Source: Streptomyces hygroscopicus (GTDB lineage: Bacteria > Actinomycetota > Actinomycetes > Streptomycetales > Streptomycetaceae). Taken from it: DNA of 64,000 nucleotides. The notes under the pieces are model-generated. The model had not been told where the DNA came from. It saw only the letters and a program-made list of their open reading frames with translations, and ran no database searches. Shown piece after piece: positions 51,676 through 60,449 of this stretch. Positions within the stretch are counted from its first letter, which is position 1. Each line of letters starts with the position of its first letter. Both the position numbers and the translations under genes were made by a program. The stretch lies in assembly GCF_026168105.1 (NCBI RefSeq), contig NZ_LBMW01000002.1, forward strand, positions 1-64,000. The letters are read 5' to 3'.

Positions 51676-52878
51676 TCACAGGAACGTGCGCCCCTCGCCG
51701 CGATACGTCGGCACGGTCGCCGTGACCTTGTCGCCCTCCACCAGGTGCAGCGCGTCGAAGCGCTCGCACAACTCGCCGGCCTTGGCGTGCCGGAACCACA
51801 CCTTGTCACCGATGAGGAGGTCGTCGGCGGGCGCGCCCAGCAGCGGCGTCTGCACCTCGCCGGGACCCTCCTGGGGGTCGTACTCCAGTCCCTCGGGCAG
51901 ATACGGGACGGGCAGCCGGTCGCGGCCCGCGGCGCCCGACGCCGGATAGCCGCCGCCCAGCACGGTCACCACCCCGACACCCGGCCTGCGCACGACCGGC
52001 TGGGCGAACAGGGCGGCCGGACAGCCGTGGAACGAGGTGTAGTTGTCGAACAGCCTTGGTACGTACAGCCCCGAGCCCGCCGCTATCTCGGTCACCGCGT
52101 CCTCGGCGGCGGTGTACTGCACGCTGCCCGTCCCGCCGCCGTTGACGAACTCCAGGTCCGGCGCCACGGCGCGGACGGCGCGCACCACTTCGGCACGCCG
52201 CGACGCGAGCTCCCGGCGCGCCGCGGCCTGCATCAGCCGGATCGCCCGTGAGCGCACCGGACGCCCGGCCACCGCGTCGCCCACCCCGGCCACATGACCC
52301 TCGTACGCCATGATCCCCACCAGCCGGAAACCCGGCGTGCGCGCGACCGCGCGGGCCAGCTCGGCGACTTGAGCCGGGGAGCGGAGCGGGGAGCGGCGCG
52401 CGCCGACGCGGACGCGCCCGCCGAGCAGCACCAGGGACGTGTCCAACTCCACGCAGACACGCACCACTTCGGTGCCGCCCCGGCGGGCGTCGTCGACGAG
52501 CCGCAGCTGGGCGGGGTCGTCGATCATCACCGTGACGGCGGCGGCGAGCTTGGGGTCGGCGGTGAGTTCGGCGAAACCCTGCCGGTCGGCCGACGGATAG
52601 GCGAGCAGCACGTCGTCGAACCCGGAGCGGGCCAGCCACAGGGACTCGGCGAGCGTGAACGACATGATGCCCGCGAACCCCGCACGGGCCAGGACGCGTT
52701 CGAGCAGGACACGGCAGCGGACGGACTTGCTGGCGACGCGGATCGGCTTGCCGCCGGCCCTGCGGAGGAGGTCGTCGGCGTTCGCGTCGAACGCCCCCAG
52801 GTCCACGATCGCCAGCGGGGCGTCGAGGTGTTCGGTGGCCCGGTCGTAGCGGGCGCGGTCTGCGGCGCGGGCAGTCAT
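51676..52878 (-). CDS. PLP-dependent alanine racemase/D-threonine aldolase-fold enzyme
   Basis: Fold-type III PLP enzyme of 400 residues. PIRVASKSVRCRVLLERVL holds the PLP lysine, followed by MSFTLAESLWLARSGFDDVLLAYPS, ELDTSLVLLGGRVRVG, GIMAYEGHVAGVGD, NGGGTGSVQYTAAEDAVTEIAAGSGLY, and a C-terminal barrel LIGDKVWFRHAKAGELCERFDALHLVEG. It resembles the amino-acid deaminase/D-threonine aldolase group rather than a biosynthetic alanine racemase. ATG 52878 lacks a good ribosome site. Convergent with the SDR operon. Confidence 0.85.
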   Translation of the reverse strand: MTARAADRARYDRATEHLDAPLAIVDLGAFDANADDLLRRAGGKPIRVASKSVRCRVLLERVLARAGFAGIMSFTLAESLWLARSGFDDVLLAYPSADRQGFAELTADPKLAAAVTVMIDDPAQLRLVDDARRGGTEVVRVCVELDTSLVLLGGRVRVGARRSPLRSPAQVAELARAVARTPGFRLVGIMAYEGHVAGVGDAVAGRPVRSRAIRLMQAAARRELASRRAEVVRAVRAVAPDLEFVNGGGTGSVQYTAAEDAVTEIAAGSGLYVPRLFDNYTSFHGCPAALFAQPVVRRPGVGVVTVLGGGYPASGAAGRDRLPVPYLPEGLEYDPQEGPGEVQTPLLGAPADDLLIGDKVWFRHAKAGELCERFDALHLVEGDKVTATVPTYRGEGRTFL

Positions 52879-53168
52879 GAACGCAGCGTGCCAGATGCGA
52901 TTACCGCAGGGTAGGGGGACGTTCCGGGCAGATGCCCCGGTGCCGCGGACTGGTTCCCGTTCGAGGGGCATCAACCCGTAGAGTGACGCGGACGTGGGAA
53001 GCGGTGGCTCCGCCCGGGCGCGTACGCCCGGGATGGGTATCCGCCCGCGCGGGTATGCCTGCCAGGACGGGCGGCGCGTCCCGCACCACGCGTACCGGCC
53101 GCTCCGCAGGGGCGGTCGGACACCCCGGCGGACCCGGGGGCGGCCCGGCACAACGAAACGGGGGGAGC

Positions 53169-55124
53169 ATGAGCACGGAAGCGCGCCGCGCCTCCATCCC
53201 TCCGCGCCCCACGACCCCGCCCCGTCCGCCGGCCCCTCCGGGCGAACCGTCCGCGGAGCCGGACCGTACGCCTCCCGCCGCGCAGGGTCCGCTCCGGTCC
53301 GCGCCGCGCGACCGCGCCTCCGGGCCGGTCCCGCCCCGCCCCGGACACCCGCCCGCCACCGGGAGCGCTCCAGGACCGCAGGAGGCCCGGTCCGCCCGTC
53401 CGTTCCCGATCCCGGCTCCGACGCGCCCTGAGTGGCCGGCCGGGGCCGCATCCGGCGCGGCCGCCGCACCTCCCCGGCCCAGCGGTCCGCCGCGCGGGAC
53501 GCCCGCGTCCCCGGCCGCGACCCGGCCCGGGACGCCGACGGCGACCGGGAACGGTATACCGCGCTCCGCCGCGGCGAACGGCTCGCCCGACCGCCCGGGC
53601 ATGAACGGTTCTTCCGGGGGCCCCGTCGCGAACGGCACCGTCGAGCACCCGGGCGCGGCCCAGTCCCCTGCCCGAACCGGCGCGTCCGGGTCCGATGGGC
53701 CGCCCGGCCGGAACGGCACCCCGGAGCCCTCGCGCCCGGCGGACACGCCGGCCCACGCCGGGGCGAGCGGGGCTCCTGCGGGCTCCGGTCCGAATGGCGC
53801 CCCCGGTTGCCCGGAGGCCCCTGTCGTGCCGGCCGCGTCCGGGGCTCCGGCCCGGTCCGGGGTGGAGGGTTCAGCGGCGTGGTCCGGCGCGAACGGGTCC
53901 TCGGGGCCCTCGAGTTCGGGTGCGGGGGCGGCTGGGGCCCGCGCCGTCGCACGGCCCTTCCGGATCCTGGCGCCCGACACCGAACGGCCCACGAACGTGC
54001 CCGGCGATAGGCAACGGCCCGCCTCCGGTGGCGAGACGGACGGTGCGGCACGGCGCACTCCCGCATCCCAGCGGTTCCCGAACCTGCGGATCGGCCGCAC
54101 CGCCGAGCCCGTCGACCCGCCCCCGCCCGCGCCCTCCGCCCGCTTCCCGGACGCGCCGCCGACGGCCGGCGTGCCCGCGCGCGGCGCCGACGCGGACGCC
54201 GTGCCGCCGCCCGGCACCCCCCTGCCCACCGACGGCATCGTGGAGACGACCGCGCGCGTGGGGCACCGCCATGACGAAAACCGGCCCGCGGCCCCCACCC
54301 GCCCCATCGTGACCTTCGCCGAGCCCGACACGCGTGCCCTCGACACCGAGCGCCCCCGGCTCCTCGGTATCCGGGTACGGCCCCGCGCCGCGGCGGCCGC
54401 CGCCTGTCTGGTCCTCGGTCTCGGGCTCATCGGCGGTGCCGTTGCCGGAAGCTGGCTCACCGGGGACGACGCCGACGGCGGGGCACGGGGCGGGTTCACC
54501 ATCGCCGGGAGCCTGTGGCACAGCGTGCCCGTCGACCAGCTCTTCCCGCCCACCGTGGCGGGACCGGGCGCCGGCCCCGGCGGCTCGGACCGCGTCTGGA
54601 CCCGCATCGCCGTAGCCCCCGACAGCGGTTGCGCGGACGCCTTCGACCCCCTGCTGCGCAAGGCCCTGACCCCCGTCGGCTGTCTGCGGCTGCTGCGCGC
54701 CACCTACACGGACGCCACCCGCAGCGACGTCACCACGGTGGGGCTGTTGTTCACCCGTGCCGACGCTCCCGCCATGACCGCCCTGAACAGCCGCTTCAAG
54801 AGGGAGGGCCTCGACCGGCGCACCGATCTGATGCCCCGTCCGTACGCGGCGAAGGGCACCGTCGCCGAGGGATTCGGCGACGCCCAGCGCGCCTCCTGGA
54901 CGATCTCGGTCCGCACGGACATGCCCGTCGTCGTCTACGCCGTCTCCGGCTTCCCCGACGGCCGTACCGTCACCGAACCGCAGCCCGCCGACGCGGCCAT
55001 GGCGACCGGCGCCACCACGGCCCCCGCCCAGGCGGGCCTCGGCAACGAGGCGGTGGGCCTCGCCGACCGCATCGAAGGGGACCTGCGCACCACCATCACC
55101 GCGGCCACGGAGAAGCCGTCATGA
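53169..55124 (+). CDS. Proline-rich single-pass membrane protein paired with mycosin-like protease
   Basis: Protein of 651 residues, family not recognised. Residues 1 to about 395 are Pro/Ala/Gly/Ser-rich and disordered (many NG and PG dipeptides). A transmembrane helix sits around 402-425 (AAAAAACLVLGLGLIGGAVAG). A globular C-terminal domain of about 220 residues with two Cys (GCADAF, VGCLRLL) is predicted outside. ATG 53169 has GGGGGAGC. The stop overlaps the mycosin-like gene start (ATGA), so the proteins are made together. It could present or be the substrate of the protease. Confidence 0.8.
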   Translation: MSTEARRASIPPRPTTPPRPPAPPGEPSAEPDRTPPAAQGPLRSAPRDRASGPVPPRPGHPPATGSAPGPQEARSARPFPIPAPTRPEWPAGAASGAAAAPPRPSGPPRGTPASPAATRPGTPTATGNGIPRSAAANGSPDRPGMNGSSGGPVANGTVEHPGAAQSPARTGASGSDGPPGRNGTPEPSRPADTPAHAGASGAPAGSGPNGAPGCPEAPVVPAASGAPARSGVEGSAAWSGANGSSGPSSSGAGAAGARAVARPFRILAPDTERPTNVPGDRQRPASGGETDGAARRTPASQRFPNLRIGRTAEPVDPPPPAPSARFPDAPPTAGVPARGADADAVPPPGTPLPTDGIVETTARVGHRHDENRPAAPTRPIVTFAEPDTRALDTERPRLLGIRVRPRAAAAAACLVLGLGLIGGAVAGSWLTGDDADGGARGGFTIAGSLWHSVPVDQLFPPTVAGPGAGPGGSDRVWTRIAVAPDSGCADAFDPLLRKALTPVGCLRLLRATYTDATRSDVTTVGLLFTRADAPAMTALNSRFKREGLDRRTDLMPRPYAAKGTVAEGFGDAQRASWTISVRTDMPVVVYAVSGFPDGRTVTEPQPADAAMATGATTAPAQAGLGNEAVGLADRIEGDLRTTITAATEKPS

Positions 55125-56290
55125 GCACCCGTACCACCGGCGCCCGCCTGCTGACCCTCCTGCTCGCCGGCTCCCTGGCCCTGCTGCCCTCCACCGCCGC
55201 TCACGCCGACGGCATACGTGCCCAGGAGTGGGCCCTGGACGCCCTGCACAGCCAGGCGCTCTGGCAGACCACCAAGGGCAAGGGCATCACCGTCGCCGTC
55301 CTCGACACCGGCGTCGACGGCACCCACCCCGACCTGACCGGCAACGTCCTGCCCGGCAAGGACATGGTCGGCTTCGGAGCCCGGCGCGGCGACCGCCCCT
55401 GGGCCCGGCACGGCACCGCCATGGCCGGCATCATCGCCGGTCACGGCCACGGCATCGGCGATGGCGACGGTGTCATCGGCATCGCCCCCGAGGCGAAGAT
55501 CCTGCCCGTCCGCGTCATCCTCGAGGACGGTGACCCGGCCCGCACGAGGGCGCGGAACGCCCGCGGCAACGCACTCGCCGAAGGCATCCGCTGGGCCACC
55601 GACCACGGCGCCGACGTCATCAACCTCTCCCTCGGCGACGACTCCGACTCCGCGCACCCCGAAGCGGCCGAGGACGAGGCGGTGCAGTACGCCCTCAAGA
55701 AGGGCGCCGCCGTCGTCGCCTCGGCCGGCAACGGCGGCGAGAAGGGCGACCACATCTCGTATCCCGCGGCCTACCCGGGAGTCATCGCCGCGACCGCCGT
55801 CGACCGCTACGGCACCCGCGCCTCCTTCTCCACCCGCCGCTGGTACGCCACCGTCAGCGCACCCGGTGTCGACGTGGTCATCGCCGACCCCGATCGCAAG
55901 TACTACGACGGCTGGGGCACCAGCGCGGCGTCCGCGTTCGTCTCCGGTGCCGTCGCGCTGATCAAGGCGGCCCGCCCGGGGCTGTCCCCGGCCCAGATCA
56001 AGCAACTCCTGGAGAGGACCGCCCGCGACGCCCCCACCGGGGGCCGCGACGACGCCCGTGGCTTCGGCTTCATCGACCCCGTGGCGGCCATCAGGGCGGC
56101 GGCACACCTGAAGCCGGAGGGGCTGCACGCGGCGGCATACGGGCAGAAGTACTTCGGCACGGGCCCCGACACGAGCGACGACGCGGCGGGCTCCCCCGGC
56201 TGGGCGGGCGCGCTCGCGGGCGGCCTGGGCGTGGCACTGCTGGTGGTCTCGGTTGTGCTGTGGCGGGGCCGACGCAGGGGCGCCCAATAG
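55121..56290 (+). CDS. Mycosin-like subtilase (S8), membrane anchored
   Basis: Subtilisin-family serine protease of 389 residues. Signal peptide to about Ala29 (LLTLLLAGSLALLPSTAAHAD), catalytic Asp62 (VAVLDTGVDGTHPDL), His97 (RHGTAMAGIIAGH), Ser268 (GTSAASAFVSGAVAL), and a C-terminal membrane helix (WAGALAGGLGVALLVVSVVLW) before RGRRRGAQ. This build matches type VII secretion mycosins (MycP), but no EccB-E, WXG100 or EspG gene is nearby. It is coupled to the proline-rich partner. Confidence 0.9.
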   Translation: MSTRTTGARLLTLLLAGSLALLPSTAAHADGIRAQEWALDALHSQALWQTTKGKGITVAVLDTGVDGTHPDLTGNVLPGKDMVGFGARRGDRPWARHGTAMAGIIAGHGHGIGDGDGVIGIAPEAKILPVRVILEDGDPARTRARNARGNALAEGIRWATDHGADVINLSLGDDSDSAHPEAAEDEAVQYALKKGAAVVASAGNGGEKGDHISYPAAYPGVIAATAVDRYGTRASFSTRRWYATVSAPGVDVVIADPDRKYYDGWGTSAASAFVSGAVALIKAARPGLSPAQIKQLLERTARDAPTGGRDDARGFGFIDPVAAIRAAAHLKPEGLHAAAYGQKYFGTGPDTSDDAAGSPGWAGALAGGLGVALLVVSVVLWRGRRRGAQ

Positions 56291-56311
56291 GGGCGGGACC
56301 TCCTACGTGAG

Positions 56312-57181
56312 CTACTCGTCGCACCCGAGCTCGACGCCGTCCCTGAACCACGCGGCGTCCCGGAACGCCGAAACGGCCGCCTGCGCCGCCGCCTCCACCA
56401 GCGAAATCCCCATCGCCTTCGTCGTGTTGCCGTTCGACAGCGCGGCCACCAGACAGTCGCGGCCGTCCGCCGTCACCCGACCGATGCTGTTGACGTTCCA
56501 CAGCCCGGTCGTGCTGCGCGGCAGCCAGCCGTTCTTCAGCGCCCACCGCGAGCCGTCGGCGACCGCGGACACGCCCCAGTCCTGATCCTCGGCGATGTTG
56601 CCCATGAGCCCCTGCAGATACGCCCGCGAGCCCTCGCTCAGCCGGGAGTCGTCCCCGAACACCTGCTGGAGCAGGACGAGCTGATCGGCCGCCGTGGTCC
56701 GGGTCAGCCCCCACAGCCCGCCGTCGCCACCCTTGGTGTCCGTCAGGCCGAAGCGCTTGTTGGCGCTGTCGAGGCCGTCCGCCTGCCCGATCGCGGTCCA
56801 CAGCGCCGACGCGGAGTCGTTGTCGCTGTTCTCGATCATCACGGTGGCGTACGACCTCTCCCGCGCACTCAGATGTCGGCCGGCGTCCTGCGCCTGGAGC
56901 AGCAGCGCCGCCAGGATGTCGACCTTCACGATGCTCGCCGTGCCGAAGGTGCCCCGGCCGTGCGTGGCGCTCCGGCCGGATTCCATGTCCAGCACCGCCA
57001 CGGCCACGTCCGCGCCGTCCTCGACGGTCACCGACTTCATGGCCGTCCCGAGCAGCGCGTCCGGGTCCGCCGAGGGCTCCGCCGCAGCTTCCACCGATGC
57101 CTCCCGGCTCCTGGAGGACGACGCCGAGGGCGTCACAGACCGACTGCGACGATACGGCCCCGCAACGGCGTGCGCCCGCAC
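56312..57181 (-). CDS. Beta-lactamase/penicillin-recognising-fold serine hydrolase
   Basis: About 289 residues. SxxK at Ser83-Lys86 (TASIVKVDIL), SDN at 119-121 (IENSDNDSAS), and WALKNGWLPRS in place of KTG. The fold is class A beta-lactamase-like. No signal peptide or lipobox is seen from the GTG 57181 start, so it may be cytoplasmic or mis-started. Just upstream is a repeat with several AGGAG sequences. GTG 57136 is another start. Antibiotic hydrolysis cannot be claimed. It is divergent from the SseB gene. Confidence 0.75.
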   Translation of the reverse strand: MRAHAVAGPYRRSRSVTPSASSSRSREASVEAAAEPSADPDALLGTAMKSVTVEDGADVAVAVLDMESGRSATHGRGTFGTASIVKVDILAALLLQAQDAGRHLSARERSYATVMIENSDNDSASALWTAIGQADGLDSANKRFGLTDTKGGDGGLWGLTRTTAADQLVLLQQVFGDDSRLSEGSRAYLQGLMGNIAEDQDWGVSAVADGSRWALKNGWLPRSTTGLWNVNSIGRVTADGRDCLVAALSNGNTTKAMGISLVEAAAQAAVSAFRDAAWFRDGVELGCDE

Positions 57182-57185
57182 CCTC

Positions 57186-57245
57186 GCATCCGCCTTCTCC
57201 TGGTCTGTACCGTCTCCTGTACCGCGTATCCGCCGTCTCCTGTAC
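57186..57245. repeat. Imperfect repeat upstream of the beta-lactamase-fold gene
   Basis: CCGTCTCCTGTAC occurs at 57210-57222 and 57233-57245. Longer units CG(C/T)ATCCGCC(T/G)TCTCCTG...TGTAC start at 57186 and 57224. On the minus strand each unit supplies AGGAG, giving three Shine-Dalgarno-like sites ahead of the hydrolase. Confidence 0.75.
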
Positions 57246-57308
57246 GGGGGGCTCCGCGTCCCGGGGGCGGCACGAGTGCGGCAGAGACCCCCGATAGGGT
57301 CGGTGACC

Positions 57309-58040
57309 GTGGCGAACAAGAACATTCCCGACTCCGGCTTCTCCGACGACGACGGTTCCGCCGATCCCCGGCTGAGCGCGGCGCTCGCCGCGTGGGCCGA
57401 GGACCGCACCGCCGTGCAGCCTGTCCTGGAGGCACTCAAGGGCGCCCGGCTGCTTGTGCCGGTCGTGGCCCTGCTCGGTGAGGTCGAGGAGGACGAGAAC
57501 GGCCTGCGCCGCGAGAAGACCAGCGAGATGGCCGTGCCGACGCTGAAGGCCGCGGGCCGCACCGCCCTGCCCGCCTTCACGTCCACCGAGACGCTGGGCC
57601 GGTGGGACCCCGCGGCCCGCCCCGTCGCCGTCCCCCTGCACCAAGCCCTGCAGGCCGCCGTGCACGAGAAAGCCGACACGATCGTGCTGGACATGTCGGG
57701 TCCGGTGCCGTTCGAGCTGACGGGCCCCGCTCTGGTCGCCCTCGCGGAGGGCCGTACGTCCACCGATCCGCTCGCCGACCCCGCTGTGACCGGCGCCGTA
57801 CGGGCCGCCGTCGTCGCGGAGCCCGCCGTGGTGCGCGCCTATCTCGGCCCGGGGCAGGCGGACGGCATCCTGGCGCTCGTCCTGGACCCGGCGGCGGACC
57901 CGGCCGAGGCCGCACGCGCAGTGGCCCGGCGCCTGGCCGCAGACGAAACGCTGAGGGCCCGCCTGGTGCGCGGCCTCGACCTGGCAGTACTGCCGGCCGG
58001 GGCGACACCGCCGGGCGAGCCCTTGTTCGTACGTCGGTGA
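57309..58040 (+). CDS. SseB-family protein
   Basis: Protein of 243 residues: MANKNIPDSGFSDDDGSADPRLSAALAAWAEDRTAVQPVLEALKGARLLVPVVALLGE, KTSEMAVPTLKAAGRTALPAFTSTETLGRWDPAARPVAVPL, then a second SseB-like C-terminal half. SseB proteins have regulatory roles in enterobacteria; in Streptomyces the role is unknown. GTG 57309 is preferred to GTG 57303. The frame stays open after the TGA through a tandem repeat, so the stop may be recent. Confidence 0.85.
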   Translation: MANKNIPDSGFSDDDGSADPRLSAALAAWAEDRTAVQPVLEALKGARLLVPVVALLGEVEEDENGLRREKTSEMAVPTLKAAGRTALPAFTSTETLGRWDPAARPVAVPLHQALQAAVHEKADTIVLDMSGPVPFELTGPALVALAEGRTSTDPLADPAVTGAVRAAVVAEPAVVRAYLGPGQADGILALVLDPAADPAEAARAVARRLAADETLRARLVRGLDLAVLPAGATPPGEPLFVRR

Positions 58041-58112
58041 AGTTCGTATGTCGGTGATCCGGATGAACCGGTCGCCGAGCCGGGTGATCCGGATGAACCG
58101 GCCGAAGGGCCG
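58025..58112 (+). repeat. Tandem repeats spanning the SseB stop codon
   Basis: A 17-bp unit GTTCGTACGTCGGTGAA at 58025-58041 recurs at 58042-58058 with two changes. It is followed by two 30-bp units (58053-58082, 58083-58112) beginning GGTGATCCGGATGAACCGG. The second array is in frame with SseB beyond its TGA and would read GDPDEP-type repeats. Confidence 0.85.
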
Positions 58113-58118
58113 GGTGAA

Positions 58119-58514
58119 CTAGCCGTAGACGGGCCCGGTGTACTTCTCACCGGGTCCCTGGCCCGGCTCGTCCGGGACGATCGACGCCTCGCGGAACGCC
58201 AGCTGGAGCGACTTCAGGCCGTCGCGCAGCGGGGCCGCGTGGAAGGAGCTGATCTCCGTGGCGCTCGCGTCGAGCAGACCGGCGAGGGCGTGCACCAGCT
58301 TGCGGGCCTCGTCCAGGTCCTTGTACTTGTCGCCCTCCTCGGTCAGACCGAGCTTCACGGCGGCGGCGCTCATCAGGTTGACGGCGACCGTCACGATCAC
58401 CTCGACCGCGGGGACCTCCGCGATGTCACGGGTCATGGCGTCGAAGTCGGGACCGTCGGCGGCAGCCGGAAATTCTGCGGACGCCGGGGATTCCTCGGGG
58501 GAGGTGTCACTCAT
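58119..58514 (-). CDS. DUF1844 protein
   Basis: Protein of 131 residues, MSDTSPEESPASAEFPAAADGPDFDAMTRDIAEVPAVEVIVTVAVNLMSAAAVKLGLTEEGDKYKDLDEARKLVHALAGLLDASATEISSFHAAPLRDGLKSLQLAFREAS. The helical core LMSAAAVKLGL...D-EAR-LI-AL fits DUF1844. Function unknown; the family frequently sits next to infC. ATG 58514 is used. It is divergent from infC. Confidence 0.85.
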   Translation of the reverse strand: MSDTSPEESPASAEFPAAADGPDFDAMTRDIAEVPAVEVIVTVAVNLMSAAAVKLGLTEEGDKYKDLDEARKLVHALAGLLDASATEISSFHAAPLRDGLKSLQLAFREASIVPDEPGQGPGEKYTGPVYG

Positions 58515-58940
58515 GTCCCACACGATAGGCCCCGGCGTATTGCCTCCCGCGCACGGGAGGGGCGCGGGAGGGAGCCGGGTGCGGGGCGTTGGGTGCCGGG
58601 TGCACTCCGGTTCGCACCACTCCGGGGGAGCTGCTAACCTTGTGTGACGACCGGCTGGATGCGACTGTGTCCGGCCCACAAGTGGAGGCTCCGATCTCCC
58701 ACCTGGCCGCCCTCCGGGGCGGCGGGTCACCGGTCAGGCGGCCACCACCGTTCCGTACGGACGGTGGAGTCGCCCGAAAGCGCGCCCCGCGGTCACCGCG
58801 GCGGTGCTCCGGAAAGCTCGGAGTCCCGCCTGTGCACCGTCCGGGGCATTTTTTGATGCGTCGCGATGGTTGGTCCCTATGTCATCCAGACATACGCGGC
58901 TGTCCGCCAGACGGCCGTGTGGTGCTACCGAGGAGGATCC
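58515..58940 (+). promoter_or_regulatory. infC leader with possible attenuator
   Basis: About 425 bp without a gene. A candidate promoter is TTCGCA with TAACCT near 58611-58640. Downstream, TGCTCCGGA (58805-58813) pairs with TCCGGGGCA (58840-58848), one G-U pair, followed by T6 (58849-58854), a rare proper intrinsic terminator for this GC-rich genome. It lies about 85 nt before infC. Several GC stems precede it, allowing an anti-terminator. An attenuator sensing L20 or IF3 is an inference. Confidence 0.55.
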
Positions 58941-59588
58941 ATCAGCGCCGAGCCCCGCATCAACGACCGGATTCGCGTTCCCGAGGTGCGACTTGTCGGT
59001 CCCAGTGGCGAGCAGGTGGGCATTGTGCCGCTTGCCAAGGCCCTGGAGCTTGCGCAGGAGTACGACCTGGACCTGGTCGAGGTCGCGGCGAACGCCCGTC
59101 CGCCCGTGTGCAAGCTCATGGACTACGGGAAGTTCAAGTACGAGTCGGCCATGAAGGCCCGTGAGGCGCGTAAGAACCAGGCGCACACGGTCATCAAGGA
59201 GATGAAGCTCCGGCCGAAGATCGACCCGCACGACTATGACACCAAGAAGGGTCACGTCGTCCGGTTCCTCAAGCAGGGCGACAAGGTCAAGATCACGATC
59301 ATGTTCCGTGGTCGCGAGCAGTCCCGGCCCGAACTGGGCTACCGACTGCTGCAGCGCCTCGCGGAGGACGTCCAGGACCTCGGTTTCGTCGAGTCGAACC
59401 CGAAGCAGGACGGCCGCAACATGATCATGGTTCTCGGTCCGCACAAGAAGAAGACCGAGGCGATGGCCGAGGCCCGTCAGGCGCAGGAGGCCCGCAAGGC
59501 GTCCGCGAAGGCCAACCCCGGCCGCTCGCAGAACGTCGCTGATGCCGAGACCACTGAGGCCCCGGCCGAGGCTTCCGCCGAGGCGTGA
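58941..59588 (+). CDS. infC: Translation initiation factor IF-3, probable ATC start
   Basis: IF-3 of about 215 residues: [92 protein letters not shown], with an Ala/Glu-rich tail. It keeps non-initiator tRNA off the 30S P site. Choice of start: AGGAGG (58931-58936) sits 4 nt before ATC 58941, and family homology begins right there. GTG 58917 would put the AGGAGG inside the gene. Non-AUG starts (AUU in E. coli) let IF-3 repress itself. First gene of infC-rpmI-rplT. Confidence 0.93.
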   Translation: MSAEPRINDRIRVPEVRLVGPSGEQVGIVPLAKALELAQEYDLDLVEVAANARPPVCKLMDYGKFKYESAMKAREARKNQAHTVIKEMKLRPKIDPHDYDTKKGHVVRFLKQGDKVKITIMFRGREQSRPELGYRLLQRLAEDVQDLGFVESNPKQDGRNMIMVLGPHKKKTEAMAEARQAQEARKASAKANPGRSQNVADAETTEAPAEASAEA

Positions 59589-59775
59589 TCCCGGGGCGAA
59601 GGCCCCGGGGGAGCACCGGACGTACGGACGTACGCACCTCCGCAAGGAGGACGTACGGACCCCGGAAGACCCGGGACGCCAGTCCCAGGATGTAACCGAT
59701 ACAAGAGCGACGCTCCAACGTGCCCGGTTTCGCGACCGGGCACCGGAGCGCCACCGACGAGGAGAGAACGGCGCT

Positions 59776-59970
59776 ATGCCGAAGAACAAGTCGCACAGCG
59801 GTGCCAGCAAGCGCTTCAAGATCACCGGCTCCGGCAAGGTGCTCCGCGAGCGCGCCGGCAAGCGCCACCTGCTCGAGCACAAGTCGTCCCGTCTGACGCG
59901 TCGCCTCACCGGCAACGCCGAGATGGCCCCGGGCGACGCCAAGAAGATCAAGAAGCTTCTCGGCAAGTGA
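59776..59970 (+). CDS. rpmI: 50S ribosomal protein L35
   Basis: Basic protein of 64 residues, [44 protein letters not shown], full length for the family. ATG 59776 follows GAGGAGAGAACGGC. It is the second gene of the conserved infC operon. The 187 bp after infC contain an inverted ACGTACGG region and could hold further regulation. Confidence 0.97.
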   Translation: MPKNKSHSGASKRFKITGSGKVLRERAGKRHLLEHKSSRLTRRLTGNAEMAPGDAKKIKKLLGK

Positions 59971-60065
59971 CGCCTCGGCGCCTGAGCGCCGTACGTCTGG
60001 ACCGGGACCCAATCGATTCCGGGCCGCGTGAGTCCAACCGCGGCCCCGCTACAAGGAGTTAACAA

Positions 60066-60449
60066 GTGGCACGCGTCAAGCGGGCAGTCAACGCCCACAA
60101 GAAGCGCCGGGCGATCCTCGAGCAGGCCTCCGGCTACCGCGGTCAGCGTTCGCGCCTGTACCGCAAGGCCAAGGAGCAGGTCACCCACTCGCTGGTCTAC
60201 AACTACAACGACCGCAAGAAGCGCAAGGGTGACTTCCGCCAGCTGTGGATCCAGCGCATCAATGCCGCTGCCCGCGCCAACGGCATCACCTACAACCGCT
60301 TCATCCAGGGTCTGAAGGCCGCCAACATCGAGGTCGACCGCAAGATCCTCGCGGAGCTGGCCGTCAACGACGCGGGTGCGTTCGCCGCGCTCGTCGAGGC
60401 CGCGCAGAAGGCGCTGCCGGCGGACGTGAACGCGCCGAAGGCGGCCTGA
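60066..60449 (+). CDS. rplT: 50S ribosomal protein L20
   Basis: Protein of 127 residues, [80 protein letters not shown]. It binds 23S rRNA early in assembly and in other bacteria represses its own operon. GTG 60066 has AAGGAG upstream. Terminator follows. Confidence 0.97.
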   Translation: MARVKRAVNAHKKRRAILEQASGYRGQRSRLYRKAKEQVTHSLVYNYNDRKKRKGDFRQLWIQRINAAARANGITYNRFIQGLKAANIEVDRKILAELAVNDAGAFAALVEAAQKALPADVNAPKAA

